DNA from: Phil1 sp964487565
GTDB lineage: Bacteria; Bacillota; Clostridia; Christensenellales; CAG-138
Length of the DNA stretch: 64,000 bases
NCBI GenBank assembly: GCA_964487565.1
Contig: CAZARN010000001.1
Coordinates: 1 to 64,000 of the forward strand
Reading direction: 5' to 3'
Part shown: piece after piece, positions 24,203 to 31,276 of the stretch
How the letters are laid out: each line of letters begins with the position of its first letter
How positions within the stretch are numbered: the stretch's first letter is position 1
Position numbers and translations under genes: made by a program
Notes under the pieces: generated by a model
The model's database searches: none
Seen by the model: the letters and a program-made list of their open reading frames with translations, nothing else
Told to the model about the DNA's origin: nothing

Positions 24203-24664
24203 TTGGAAGGAAGCTTTTTGGGATTTCCCGACGGTTTTGACGCGGCGCGCGCCATGATCGACGCGGGGGAATGTTCGGTCGCGCTCTTTTTTGACGGCGC
24301 AGTGCAAAAAACGGCCACAGGCCGCGGGATAGGGCCGCTTCTCGGCCTTTACGACGCTTCGCCGGAGGCTTTTGCGGGCGCGGCGGTCGCCGACAAGGTG
24401 ATCGGCCGTGCCGCGGCGATGATACTCGCGCTTGCAGGCGCTTCGGCGGTCTACGCCTCGGTGATGAGCGAGTCCGGACGCGATATGTTAAGCCTTCACG
24501 GCGTGAAATGGGCATGTGCCGAGCTTGCGCCGTTCATCGTCAACCGTGACGGCACGGGCATGTGTCCCGTCGAACAGAGCGTGGCGGACGAATCCGATCC
24601 CGCCGCCGGGCTTCGCAGGATAAGGCGAAGGGTGGAAGAGCTGAAGGGAAAAGCCGGAAAGTAA
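24203..24664 (+). CDS. DUF1893 domain protein
   Basis: A 153-aa protein with the DUF1893 pattern: ATGRGIGPLLGLYDA, VADKVIGRAAAMILALAGASAVYASVMSE and the end signature INRDGTGMCPVE in the form VNRDGTGMCPVEQ. The fold is related to cytidine deaminase-like proteins, but function is unknown. The start is TTG at 24203 with AAGGAG 7 nt upstream; no ATG is better placed. The operon ends at the terminator at 24686. Confidence 0.8.
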   Translation: MEGSFLGFPDGFDAARAMIDAGECSVALFFDGAVQKTATGRGIGPLLGLYDASPEAFAGAAVADKVIGRAAAMILALAGASAVYASVMSESGRDMLSLHGVKWACAELAPFIVNRDGTGMCPVEQSVADESDPAAGLRRIRRRVEELKGKAGK

Positions 24665-24685
24665 ATACCGTATTGCGGAACAAAA

Positions 24686-24722
24686 GCGACCCGTCCCGGG
24701 ACTTGCCCCGGCGACGGGTCGC
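24686..24722. terminator. Bidirectional terminator between DUF1893 and NUDIX genes
   Basis: GCGACCCGTC (24686-24695) pairs with GACGGGTCGC (24713-24722) and an inner CCGGG/CCCGG extends the stem. It sits between convergent genes. Confidence 0.75.
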
Positions 24723-24735
24723 TTATCATATCATC

Positions 24736-25368
24736 TTATCCGTTGTTGTTCAGCCTGTACAGCTCGTTGAGCGCGCTTGCAAGCACAAGATCGTGATCCC
24801 CGCCGAGGCCGCCCTCGCCCGGGGCGTAAAAGCGCGCGGGATGCGTGCCGTAATCGTCGTGGACGAGCTTGGCGCGGCATTCGATCACGCGCGGCCCGAT
24901 GAGCGTTATGCGATAGGTCTCCGCCGTCTTGCACCAGGCCTCGCGCACGACTTCATCTATGGAGAAAAGCGCGGCGTCCGCGGCGTCGTCGCCGGCGGCG
25001 AATGAAAGCGTGTTTTCGGGAACGGTCGCAAGGAAACCGACCGAGATGACGCGCGTGCGCGGATCGCGGTCAACCGCGCCGAACACGCCGAATTCGTGCA
25101 GCGGGACGTCCTTCACGCCCGTCTCTTCAAAAAGCTCCCGCGCGGCGGCGGCCTCAAGCTCCTCGTCCATGTTCACAAAGCCCCCCGGCAGCGCCCAGCC
25201 GCCGATCCAAGGGTGGTTGCGCCTGCGGATGAGAAGCACCGAAAGCGACGGCTGGCGCGTGAACACCGCCATATCCACCGTCACCGACGGACGGCGGTAT
25301 CTGTTCTCGTCATATTCTTTGAGGAACTCATCGAGCGTGCGCCCCTTTTCGTCTCTTTTTTCATCCAT
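24736..25368 (-). CDS. NUDIX hydrolase
   Basis: A 210-aa protein starting MDEKRDEKGRTLDEFLKEYD. The Nudix box is intact at about residues 65-87: GGFVNMDEELEAAAARELFEETG, fitting GX5EX7REUXEEXGU. The domain is preceded by PSVTVDMAVF, typical of ADP-ribose or NAD-metabolite pyrophosphatases and of NrtR-like proteins, but no DNA-binding domain is attached. The start at 25368 has GGAGG 10 nt upstream. The substrate is unknown. Confidence 0.87.
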   Translation of the reverse strand: MDEKRDEKGRTLDEFLKEYDENRYRRPSVTVDMAVFTRQPSLSVLLIRRRNHPWIGGWALPGGFVNMDEELEAAAARELFEETGVKDVPLHEFGVFGAVDRDPRTRVISVGFLATVPENTLSFAAGDDAADAALFSIDEVVREAWCKTAETYRITLIGPRVIECRAKLVHDDYGTHPARFYAPGEGGLGGDHDLVLASALNELYRLNNNG

Positions 25369-25402
25369 ATGCAATGTGCCTCCGAAATTGATCTCTTTGA
25401 GG

Positions 25403-25411
25403 ATTATATCA
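25403..25411 (-). promoter_or_regulatory. Extended -10 promoter of the NUDIX gene
   Basis: On the minus strand TGATATAAT is an extended -10 (TGnTATAAT). The -35 region is poor, as is common with extended -10 promoters. It lies 35 bp before the NUDIX ATG. Confidence 0.5.
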
Positions 25412-25466
25412 TATCCGGCCGTCGGGAATACATATTTATATACGAATCGGCAGAAGGGATGGTATA

Positions 25467-26189
25467 ATGCGAATGCAAAAGCTTTTCGCCATGAAGGGGC
25501 AGTGCCGCGGCGCGGCGAGGGCCGTGTCCGAGGGGCGCGGATCAAGGCTCACGGTTGAGATTTATCCCGCCGTGCGCGACGCGCGCATATACGCATCGTC
25601 CGTTTCCGGCGCGCTCAACAGCGGGAAACTGACGGCGGCAACGGGCGCAAGCCTCGGCGATATCCCGCCTGAGGATATCGGGGCCGTGTTCGTAACTGAG
25701 GGCGGGCGCATCGTGGCGTCAGGCGCAAACGGCGTCACCGCGTGTCAGTTTGAAGCGGCGGCGCTCAAGGTGAGGCTCGCGCTTGCAAAGGAGACGGATA
25801 AAGCCGCTCCGCAGGCGGGGACCGCCGCCAGGGAGGTCGTGGCGCATACGGCGCATGTTTCGGAGAACAAGCCGCGCGCGGTCCCGGTTTTGCAGGAAGC
25901 GGGAAAAGCCGTGCCTCCGGAGCGGACTGCAGGACAGGCGAAGCGAAACGCAGTCGAGCCCGTGCCGCAGAGCCGCGCCGGCGCAGCGATAGTTTCGCGC
26001 GCGAACAGCCTTTTTTCGCCGGAAGAATCCGATTATGATACGGCGGCCTTCCTTGCAAGGGAGCCGTTCCGCCCGAGACCCGTTGCCGGGACGCCTGTAC
26101 CGCCGGCCGACGGGAAGCCGTGCGCCAGACCCGCCGCCGACAACAGACCGGCGCGGCGCCGCGGCGGCAGGAGAAGGTACCGCAGGTGA
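25467..26189 (+). CDS. Hypothetical protein with basic C-terminus
   Basis: A 240-aa protein. Residues 1-105 look folded (LTVEIYPAVRDARIYASS, VFVTEGGRIVASG). Residues 110-240 are low-complexity, rich in Ala, Pro, Arg and Glu, ending RRRGGRRRYRR, so nucleic-acid or membrane-surface binding is possible. The ATG at 25467 has a GAAGGG sequence 8 nt upstream, but an extended -10-like TGGTATAAT overlaps it, so translation might begin at 25473 or 25491. I do not recognise a family. It diverges from the NUDIX gene. Confidence 0.5.
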   Translation: MRMQKLFAMKGQCRGAARAVSEGRGSRLTVEIYPAVRDARIYASSVSGALNSGKLTAATGASLGDIPPEDIGAVFVTEGGRIVASGANGVTACQFEAAALKVRLALAKETDKAAPQAGTAAREVVAHTAHVSENKPRAVPVLQEAGKAVPPERTAGQAKRNAVEPVPQSRAGAAIVSRANSLFSPEESDYDTAAFLAREPFRPRPVAGTPVPPADGKPCARPAADNRPARRRGGRRRYRR

Positions 26190-26276
26190 TATTGCACAAC
26201 ATCTTGGGCGTGCATCCTGTTTCTGCCACAATTGGCCGGACAAGCCGTAAATATCCTTATGTTTTCTTATTTTTTC

Positions 26277-26305
26277 TTGACACGGGGCATCGGGTGTGGT
26301 AGATT
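26277..26305 (+). promoter_or_regulatory. Sigma-A promoter of rpmG-secE-nusG
   Basis: TTGACA (26277-26282), 17 bp, TAGATT (26300-26305), giving a leader of about 88 nt before rpmG. Confidence 0.75.
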
Positions 26306-26315
26306 ATTAGAGCAT

Positions 26316-26335
26316 CCCCCTCAGGGGGGTTTATT
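26316..26335 (+). terminator. Possible attenuator hairpin in the rpmG leader
   Basis: CCCCC (26316-26320), TCA loop, GGGGG (26324-26328), followed by a T-rich GTTTATTT. It is only a few bases after the predicted start site. A short stem like this may be an early pausing or attenuation signal. Confidence 0.4.
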
Positions 26336-26399
26336 TAGGTACGTTGGTTTGCAGAACAGCAGCGGCGGCGTGCCGTGAAAATACAGGAGGATTACCATA

Positions 26400-26549
26400 A
26401 TGCGTGTCAAGATCACATTGGCCTGCACAGAGTGCAAGCAGAGAAACTACAATACGTTCAAGAACAAAAAGAACGACCCGGACCGCGTGGAGTTCAACAA
26501 GTATTGCCGCTTCTGCCACAAGCACACCCTTCACAGGGAAGCCAAGTAA
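26400..26549 (+). CDS. rpmG: 50S ribosomal protein L33
   Basis: A 49-aa protein, MRVKITLACTECKQRNYNTF..., with two CxxC pairs (CTEC and CRFC) that form the zinc ribbon of the Cys-containing L33 type. It binds 23S rRNA near the E site. AGGAGG (26385-26390) is 9 nt upstream of the ATG. secE follows 14 bp later, the conserved rpmG-secE-nusG order. Confidence 0.95.
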   Translation: MRVKITLACTECKQRNYNTFKNKKNDPDRVEFNKYCRFCHKHTLHREAK

Positions 26550-26563
26550 GCGAGGAAAGAACG

Positions 26564-26842
26564 ATGGCAAACGAAAAGGAAAAGAAGCCCAACATCTTCA
26601 AGCGCATCGGCAAATACGTGCGCGACGTGGTTGGTGAGCTCAAGAAGGTCACCTGGCCTACCGGCAAGGAGCTTTTCTCCTACACGGCGACCGTTCTCGT
26701 CTTCATCATACTGATGGCGGTGGTCATCGGCGTGCTCGATTTCGCCTTCAGCAACGCATTCACGGCGCTCGGCGGCATCAATCTTGGCGCAGGCACCGCC
26801 GAGGCGGAGAGCACTGCCCTCAGCCTTATGGGCGTGCTTTGA
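26564..26842 (+). CDS. secE: Preprotein translocase subunit SecE
   Basis: A 92-aa protein with the SecE core: KYVRDVVGELKKVTWPTGKE (about residues 17-36) and one transmembrane helix (about 42-64). SecE clamps SecY in the membrane translocon. The C-terminal tail after the helix (about 65-92) is longer than usual and Gly/Ala/Ser-rich. GAGGAAAG lies 5-12 nt upstream of the ATG. nusG starts 20 bp downstream. Confidence 0.95.
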   Translation: MANEKEKKPNIFKRIGKYVRDVVGELKKVTWPTGKELFSYTATVLVFIILMAVVIGVLDFAFSNAFTALGGINLGAGTAEAESTALSLMGVL

Positions 26843-26862
26843 GCGCCGCCCAAGGAGCAGCT

Positions 26863-27381
26863 ATGTCCGAGGAAGCCAAATGGTATGTAGTCCATACCTA
26901 TTCGGGCTATGAGAACAAGGTCAAGGAAGACCTCGAAAAAACCGTGGAGAACCGCAATCTTCAGGATCTTATCCTGGAGGTGAAATACCCCACGGAGGAA
27001 GTCGTGGAAATGAGGGACGCCAAGCGTAAGGTCGTCCAGCGCAAGTTGTTTCCGGGTTATGTCATGGTGAAGATGTTCATGAACGACAATACCTGGTATA
27101 TCGTGCGCAATACCCGCGGCGTCACGGGGTTTGTCGGCCCGGGTTCCAAGCCCATCCCCCTTTCCGACGAAGAAGTCACCGCCATGGGTGTGGAGCACAT
27201 ACCCATAGAGCTTGATATCGTCGTCGGCGAGAGCGTGCGCGTCGTTTCCGGCCCGCTGGAAAACTTCATCGGCACTGTGGAAGCGCTGGATCCCGAGAAG
27301 CAGAAGGTCAAGCTTACGGTATCCATGTTCGGCCGCAGCACGCCTGTGGAGCTTGATTACATCCAGGTCCAGAAGCTTTGA
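26863..27381 (+). CDS. nusG: Transcription termination/antitermination factor NusG
   Basis: A 172-aa protein with an NGN domain (WYVVHTYSGYENKVKEDL..., LFPGYVMVKM) and a C-terminal KOW motif (VRVVSGPLENFIGTVEAL). It binds RNA polymerase and couples it to Rho or the ribosome. ATG at 26863 with AAGGAG 5 nt upstream is preferred to an upstream TTG at 26839. Length is normal. Confidence 0.96.
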   Translation: MSEEAKWYVVHTYSGYENKVKEDLEKTVENRNLQDLILEVKYPTEEVVEMRDAKRKVVQRKLFPGYVMVKMFMNDNTWYIVRNTRGVTGFVGPGSKPIPLSDEEVTAMGVEHIPIELDIVVGESVRVVSGPLENFIGTVEALDPEKQKVKLTVSMFGRSTPVELDYIQVQKL

Positions 27382-27501
27382 TCCGCACGCGCGGCAATGC
27401 TTAAAAGCAAGCGTATGCATTCCTCCTCCGGGAGGCTTGTATAGTGGGAGGATAAATCATTATCCGCTCGCACCACATTATTTTTAGGAGGAAATTTCAC
27501 C
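27382..27501 (+). other. nusG-rplK intergenic leader with hairpin potential
   Basis: CCTCC/GGAGG near 27421-27434 and GGATAA/TTATCC near 27451-27466 can form hairpins. In other bacteria ribosomal protein L1 binds the rplK leader to repress rplKA; a similar role here is only inference. No strong promoter is seen. Confidence 0.35.
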
Positions 27502-27927
27502 ATGGCAAAGAAGATCACCGGCTTTGTAAAGCTGCAGATCCCTGCCGGCAAAGCAACGCCCGCGCCGCCGGTCGGCCCGGCGCTCGGTCAGCATCAGCTC
27601 AACATCATGGGCTTCTGCAAGGAGTTCAACGAGCGCACCGCGAAGAGCATGGGTCTTATCATCCCTGTCGTCATCACGGTTTATCAGGATCGTTCCTATA
27701 CGTTTGTGACGAAGACCCCGCCCGCCGCCGTGCTGATAAAGAAGGCCGCCGGTATCGATACGGCTTCCGGCCGTCCGAATACCGAGAAGGTCGCCAAGAT
27801 CACCTCCGCGCAGGTTCGCGAGATCGCGGAGATGAAGATGCCCGATCTTAACGCCGCCAGCATCGAGGCCGCTATGAGCATGATAGCCGGTACCGCCCGC
27901 AGCATGGGTGTTACCGTTGAAGACTGA
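27502..27927 (+). CDS. rplK: 50S ribosomal protein L11
   Basis: A 141-aa protein with the L11 signatures KITGFVKLQIPAGKATPAPP and GPALGQHQLNIMGFCKEFN, and the C-terminal rRNA-binding domain. It forms the GTPase-associated centre with 23S rRNA. AGGAGG precedes the ATG. rplA follows after 63 bp. Confidence 0.97.
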   Translation: MAKKITGFVKLQIPAGKATPAPPVGPALGQHQLNIMGFCKEFNERTAKSMGLIIPVVITVYQDRSYTFVTKTPPAAVLIKKAAGIDTASGRPNTEKVAKITSAQVREIAEMKMPDLNAASIEAAMSMIAGTARSMGVTVED

Positions 27928-27990
27928 CGGGCGCAGCCCTGATGAATGTGGGAGGCAGAAGCCGTTATCACCACAGGAAGGAATAAGATT

Positions 27991-28680
27991 ATGAAGCATG
28001 GTAAGAAATATCAGGACAGCGTAAAGCTTGTCGATTCACAGAAGCTCTATGACCCGCACGAGGGCCTTGAAGTTGTCGTGAGCACAGCCAAGGCCAAGTT
28101 CGATGAAACCATCGAGGCTTCCATCCGTCTGGGCGTTGATCCGCGCCATGCGGATCAGCAGGTCCGCGGCACGGTCGTGCTGCCGCACGGCACGGGCAAA
28201 ACGGTCCGCGTGCTCGTTTTCGCAAAGGGCGAAAAAGCCAAGGAAGCACAGGAAGCCGGCGCTGATTTCGTGGGCGACGACGATATGGTGAAGAAGATCC
28301 AGACAGAGAACTGGTTCGATTTTGACGTTTGCGTTGCGACGCCGGACATGATGGGTACCATCGGCCGCATCGCGCGCGTGTTGGGCCCCAAGGGCCTCAT
28401 GCCGAACCCGAAGAGCGGCACCGTCACGATGGATCTCACAAAGGCCATCGCGGACATCAAAGCCGGTAAGGTCGAATACCGCGTTGACAAGACCTCCATC
28501 ATCCATGTTCCCCTCGGCAAGGCGTCATTCGGCGCCGACAAGCTGACCGAGAACCTGAACGCGCTGATGGATGCGGTCATCAAGGCCAAGCCTGCCGCCG
28601 CGAAGGGCACCTACATAAAGAGCCTCGTGATCTCCACGACCATGGGCCCGGGCGTCAAATTCAACAGCCTTAAGTTCTGA
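27991..28680 (+). CDS. rplA: 50S ribosomal protein L1
   Basis: A 229-aa protein with L1 signatures: VVLPHGTGKTVRVLVFAKG, GPKGLMPNPKSGT and the C-terminal SLVISTTMGPGVKFN. It forms the L1 stalk and can repress its own operon. The start MKHGKKYQDS at 27991 has AGGAAGGA 7-14 nt upstream. Confidence 0.97.
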   Translation: MKHGKKYQDSVKLVDSQKLYDPHEGLEVVVSTAKAKFDETIEASIRLGVDPRHADQQVRGTVVLPHGTGKTVRVLVFAKGEKAKEAQEAGADFVGDDDMVKKIQTENWFDFDVCVATPDMMGTIGRIARVLGPKGLMPNPKSGTVTMDLTKAIADIKAGKVEYRVDKTSIIHVPLGKASFGADKLTENLNALMDAVIKAKPAAAKGTYIKSLVISTTMGPGVKFNSLKF

Positions 28681-28685
28681 TTTTG

Positions 28686-28720
28686 TTGACAACCGCGGGG
28701 CAGCATGATATACTGCCCCG
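28686..28720 (+). promoter_or_regulatory. Promoter of rplJL inside an inverted repeat
   Basis: TTGACA (28686-28691), 17 bp, TATACT (28709-28714), with a TG extension upstream of the -10. The -10 lies in and beside the loop of a perfect inverted repeat, CGGGGCAG (28696-28703) and CTGCCCCG (28713-28720). The hairpin may also end rplKA transcripts. Confidence 0.7.
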
Positions 28721-28736
28721 TGGAAATCAAATATTG

Positions 28737-28852
28737 CGCAGCCAAAGACAGCAGGTGTCCCGGCAACGGGACTCAATATCCCGCCGAGGTGATGCGAGAT
28801 GCGATATATCGCGTCCTTTCATCCTTTGTCTTGCGCAAAGGATCTTATTTTT
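28737..28852 (+). promoter_or_regulatory. L10 (rplJ) leader with attenuator hairpin
   Basis: The AGCCAAAGACAGCAGGTG ... CCCGCCGAGGTG arrangement (28739-28793) matches the ribosomal protein L10 leader family, to which L10-(L7/L12) binds. Downstream ATCCTTTG (28821-28828) pairs with CAAAGGAT (28836-28843), followed by TTATTTTT, an intrinsic terminator just before the rplJ ribosome binding site. L10 excess would be expected to end transcription here. Confidence 0.75.
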
Positions 28853-28869
28853 GTAAGGAGGTGAAAAAT

Positions 28870-29391
28870 TTGGCAAACATCAAGAACATCGAGATGAAGG
28901 CCAAGCAGGTCGAGGAGATCCGCGAAAAGATCGTGAAGGCGCAGTCAGTCGTCGTTATCGATTACCGCGGCCTCACGGTCGAAGAGGTTACGGCCCTTCG
29001 TAAGGAGATGCGCAAAGCCAACATTGAATACGCCGTGCTCAAGAACCATCTTTTCGCGCGCGCGGCCGAAGCTGAAGGCGTTGACGCTTCCATAACGGAC
29101 CATCTCAAGGGACCCTCCGCGTTCGCTTTCGGTTATGATGACGCCGTTGCGCCCGCAAAGATACTCAGGGACACCCTCAAGAAGCTCAAGAAGTGCGAGA
29201 TCAAGGGCGGCATCATCGACGGCAAGGTCGCGTCCGCAGCCGATATGAATACCCTGGCCGATCTGCCTTCCCGCGAGCAGCTCATCGCAAGGCTGCTTGG
29301 CAGCATGATGAGCCCCATTTCTGGTCTTGCCATCGTGCTCGACCAGATCGCCAAGAAGAACGGCGAAGCTTCCGAAGCGCAGGCTGAGTGA
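28870..29391 (+). CDS. rplJ: 50S ribosomal protein L10
   Basis: A 173-aa protein with the L10 opening (NIKNIEMKAKQVEEIREKI..., VVIDYRGLTVEEVTALR) and the C-terminal helix that carries L7/L12 dimers. The start is TTG at 28870 with a full AAGGAGGTGA 6-7 nt upstream; no ATG is near. Its leader is described separately. Confidence 0.95.
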   Translation: MANIKNIEMKAKQVEEIREKIVKAQSVVVIDYRGLTVEEVTALRKEMRKANIEYAVLKNHLFARAAEAEGVDASITDHLKGPSAFAFGYDDAVAPAKILRDTLKKLKKCEIKGGIIDGKVASAADMNTLADLPSREQLIARLLGSMMSPISGLAIVLDQIAKKNGEASEAQAE

Positions 29392-29438
29392 AGCGGCAAA
29401 AGAAAAACAAAACAAATATTATAAGGAGGAATTAAACA

Positions 29439-29813
29439 ATGGATAAGGCACAGCTTATTGCCGATATAAAGGCTATGACCGTTTTGGAGCTCTCCGAGCT
29501 TGTTAAGGCTCTTGAGGAGGAGTTCGGCGTATCCGCCGCCGCCACCGCAGTTGCCGTTGCCGGCCCCGCCGCCGGTGCCGCCGCCGCTGAGGTCGAGGAG
29601 AAGACCGAGTTTGACGCGATCCTCACCGAAGTCGGCCCCGAGAAGATCAAGGTCATCAAGGCCGTCCGCGAGCTGACCGGTCTCGGCCTAAAGGAAGCCA
29701 AGGATCTCGTTGACAACGCGCCCAAGCCCCTCAAGGAAGCTGCTCCCAAGGAAGAGTGCGACAAGATCGTTGCCATTTTCAAGGAAGTCGGCGCCACCGT
29801 CGAGGTCAAATAA
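29439..29813 (+). CDS. rplL: 50S ribosomal protein L7/L12
   Basis: A 124-aa protein: N-terminal dimer domain, Ala-rich hinge (about 33-50), and C-terminal factor-binding domain with EKIKVIKAVRELTGLGLKEAK. It recruits GTPase factors. AAGGAGG precedes the ATG. The next features are a strong terminator and a convergent MATE gene, not rpoB. Confidence 0.97.
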   Translation: MDKAQLIADIKAMTVLELSELVKALEEEFGVSAAATAVAVAGPAAGAAAAEVEEKTEFDAILTEVGPEKIKVIKAVRELTGLGLKEAKDLVDNAPKPLKEAAPKEECDKIVAIFKEVGATVEVK

Positions 29814-29831
29814 GCATAATCGCTTAACAGC

Positions 29832-29868
29832 AAGCCCCCTCCCGTTTCGGGCGGGGGCTTGTTTTTTT
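29832..29868 (+). terminator. Strong terminator after rplL
   Basis: AAGCCCCC (29832-29839) pairs with GGGGGCTT (29853-29860), with inner CCCG/CGGG pairs, followed by T7 (29862-29868). It closes the ribosomal protein cluster. Confidence 0.93.
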
Positions 29869-29896
29869 ATATTGTTTCAGCGTTATGCGCGACCGG

Positions 29897-31267
29897 TCAC
29901 GCTTCCCGCGGCGCGTCCTCCGCGGGCAGCCGGCGGAAGAATACGATCGCCATGGGTATTGAAATAAGGAGCGTCAGCGCGTCGGCGATCGCCTGGGCGA
30001 TCTCGACGCCCATAAGGCCGAGAAAGCGCGGCAGCAGCATTATCAGAGGAAGGAAGCATATGCCCTGGCGACAGGCGGAAAGGAACGCGGCCGCGCCGGC
30101 GCGCCCGGTCGCCTGAAATGTCATGTTGGCGACGACCGTGATCGGTACGAGCGGCATGGCGATACATTGCGCGCGAAGGGCAAACGTGCCTATCTCTATC
30201 ACGGAAGGATCGTCGCTGATGAAGAACGTGATGATGGGCTGTGCGAATACATACGCCACACCGGCAAAAAATGCCATTATGCCGATGCCGAGCAGCAGCG
30301 TGAAGCGGTAACCGTGCCGCACGCGCGAATAAAGCCTTGCGCCGTAATTATATCCGCAAACGGGCTGATAGCCTTGCCCGACGCCCAATGAAACGCAGAA
30401 GATGAGCATGAAGATCTTTGCGACTATGCTCATACCCGCTACGGCCGCATCGCCGTACGCGCGGGCGTTCACGTTGAGCGCGATGGTGGCCGCCGAGGAC
30501 AGGCCCTGCCGCAGGAACGCGGGCGCGCCCATGCGGAAGATGTCGGCATACACGGCAATGCCGCGCGGGATAAGGCTGACCGAAGGCGCGACGATTGTGC
30601 GTTTTCTCACATAGCAGGAAGCGAGGATGACAAGGCTCACCGCCTGACTGATGGCGGTTGCGATCGCCGCGCCCGCCGTGCCGAGATCGAAGATGAATAT
30701 GAAGATGGGATCGAGCACGATGTTGAGTATTCCGCCGACGGATATGCCGATCATCGCAAAGCGGGTCTTCCCCTCCGCGCGCAGGAGATTGTTGAGCACG
30801 AAGGAGAGCGCCATGACGGGCGAAGCGATGAGGATATAAACGCCGTATGCGCGCGCGAACGGCAGAATGGTGGGCGTCGCGCCGAGAAGACCCATCAGCG
30901 GATCGATGAATATGAGGCCGAGCACGCCGACCACCACGCCGATGATGAGCGCCGTGACTATTGCCGCGGAGGCTGCGGCGTTCGCTTCGCCGCTCTGTTT
31001 TTCGCCTAGCTTGCGCGATATAACGCTCGATGCGCCCTGACCGATGGTGAAGCCGACGGCCTGGATTATCGCCATGAGGGAGAACACTATGCCTACCGCG
31101 CCGGCCGCGCTCGTGCCGAGCTGGGAGACGAAGTATGTGTCCGCGCTGTTGTAAAGCGAGGTTATGAGCATGCCCACGACCGCCGGGACAGCGATGCGCG
31201 TGATAAGCCCCGGTATGGGTGCGGTGGTCATTTTTTGAAACTGAAGCTGATGCTGTTCGTTTTCCAT
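29897..31267 (-). CDS. MATE family efflux transporter
   Basis: A 456-aa membrane protein with about twelve helices and the MATE hallmarks: IAVPAVVGMLITSLYNSADTYFV (helix 1-2 region), GQGASSVISRKLGE, and GQGYQPVCGYNYGA in the second half. It should export drugs or metabolites using an ion gradient. It starts 9 bp after the phosphosugar mutase stop and is the last gene of the minus-strand run. No clear ribosome binding site precedes the ATG. Confidence 0.9.
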   Translation of the reverse strand: MENEQHQLQFQKMTTAPIPGLITRIAVPAVVGMLITSLYNSADTYFVSQLGTSAAGAVGIVFSLMAIIQAVGFTIGQGASSVISRKLGEKQSGEANAAASAAIVTALIIGVVVGVLGLIFIDPLMGLLGATPTILPFARAYGVYILIASPVMALSFVLNNLLRAEGKTRFAMIGISVGGILNIVLDPIFIFIFDLGTAGAAIATAISQAVSLVILASCYVRKRTIVAPSVSLIPRGIAVYADIFRMGAPAFLRQGLSSAATIALNVNARAYGDAAVAGMSIVAKIFMLIFCVSLGVGQGYQPVCGYNYGARLYSRVRHGYRFTLLLGIGIMAFFAGVAYVFAQPIITFFISDDPSVIEIGTFALRAQCIAMPLVPITVVANMTFQATGRAGAAAFLSACRQGICFLPLIMLLPRFLGLMGVEIAQAIADALTLLISIPMAIVFFRRLPAEDAPREA

Positions 31268-31276
31268 GCCGTGATC

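Noticed and set aside
26375..26563. N-terminal extension of SecE overlapping rpmG
   Set aside because: The frame is open, but SecE begins normally at 26564 with its own RBS and the overlapping frame is the real L33 gene.
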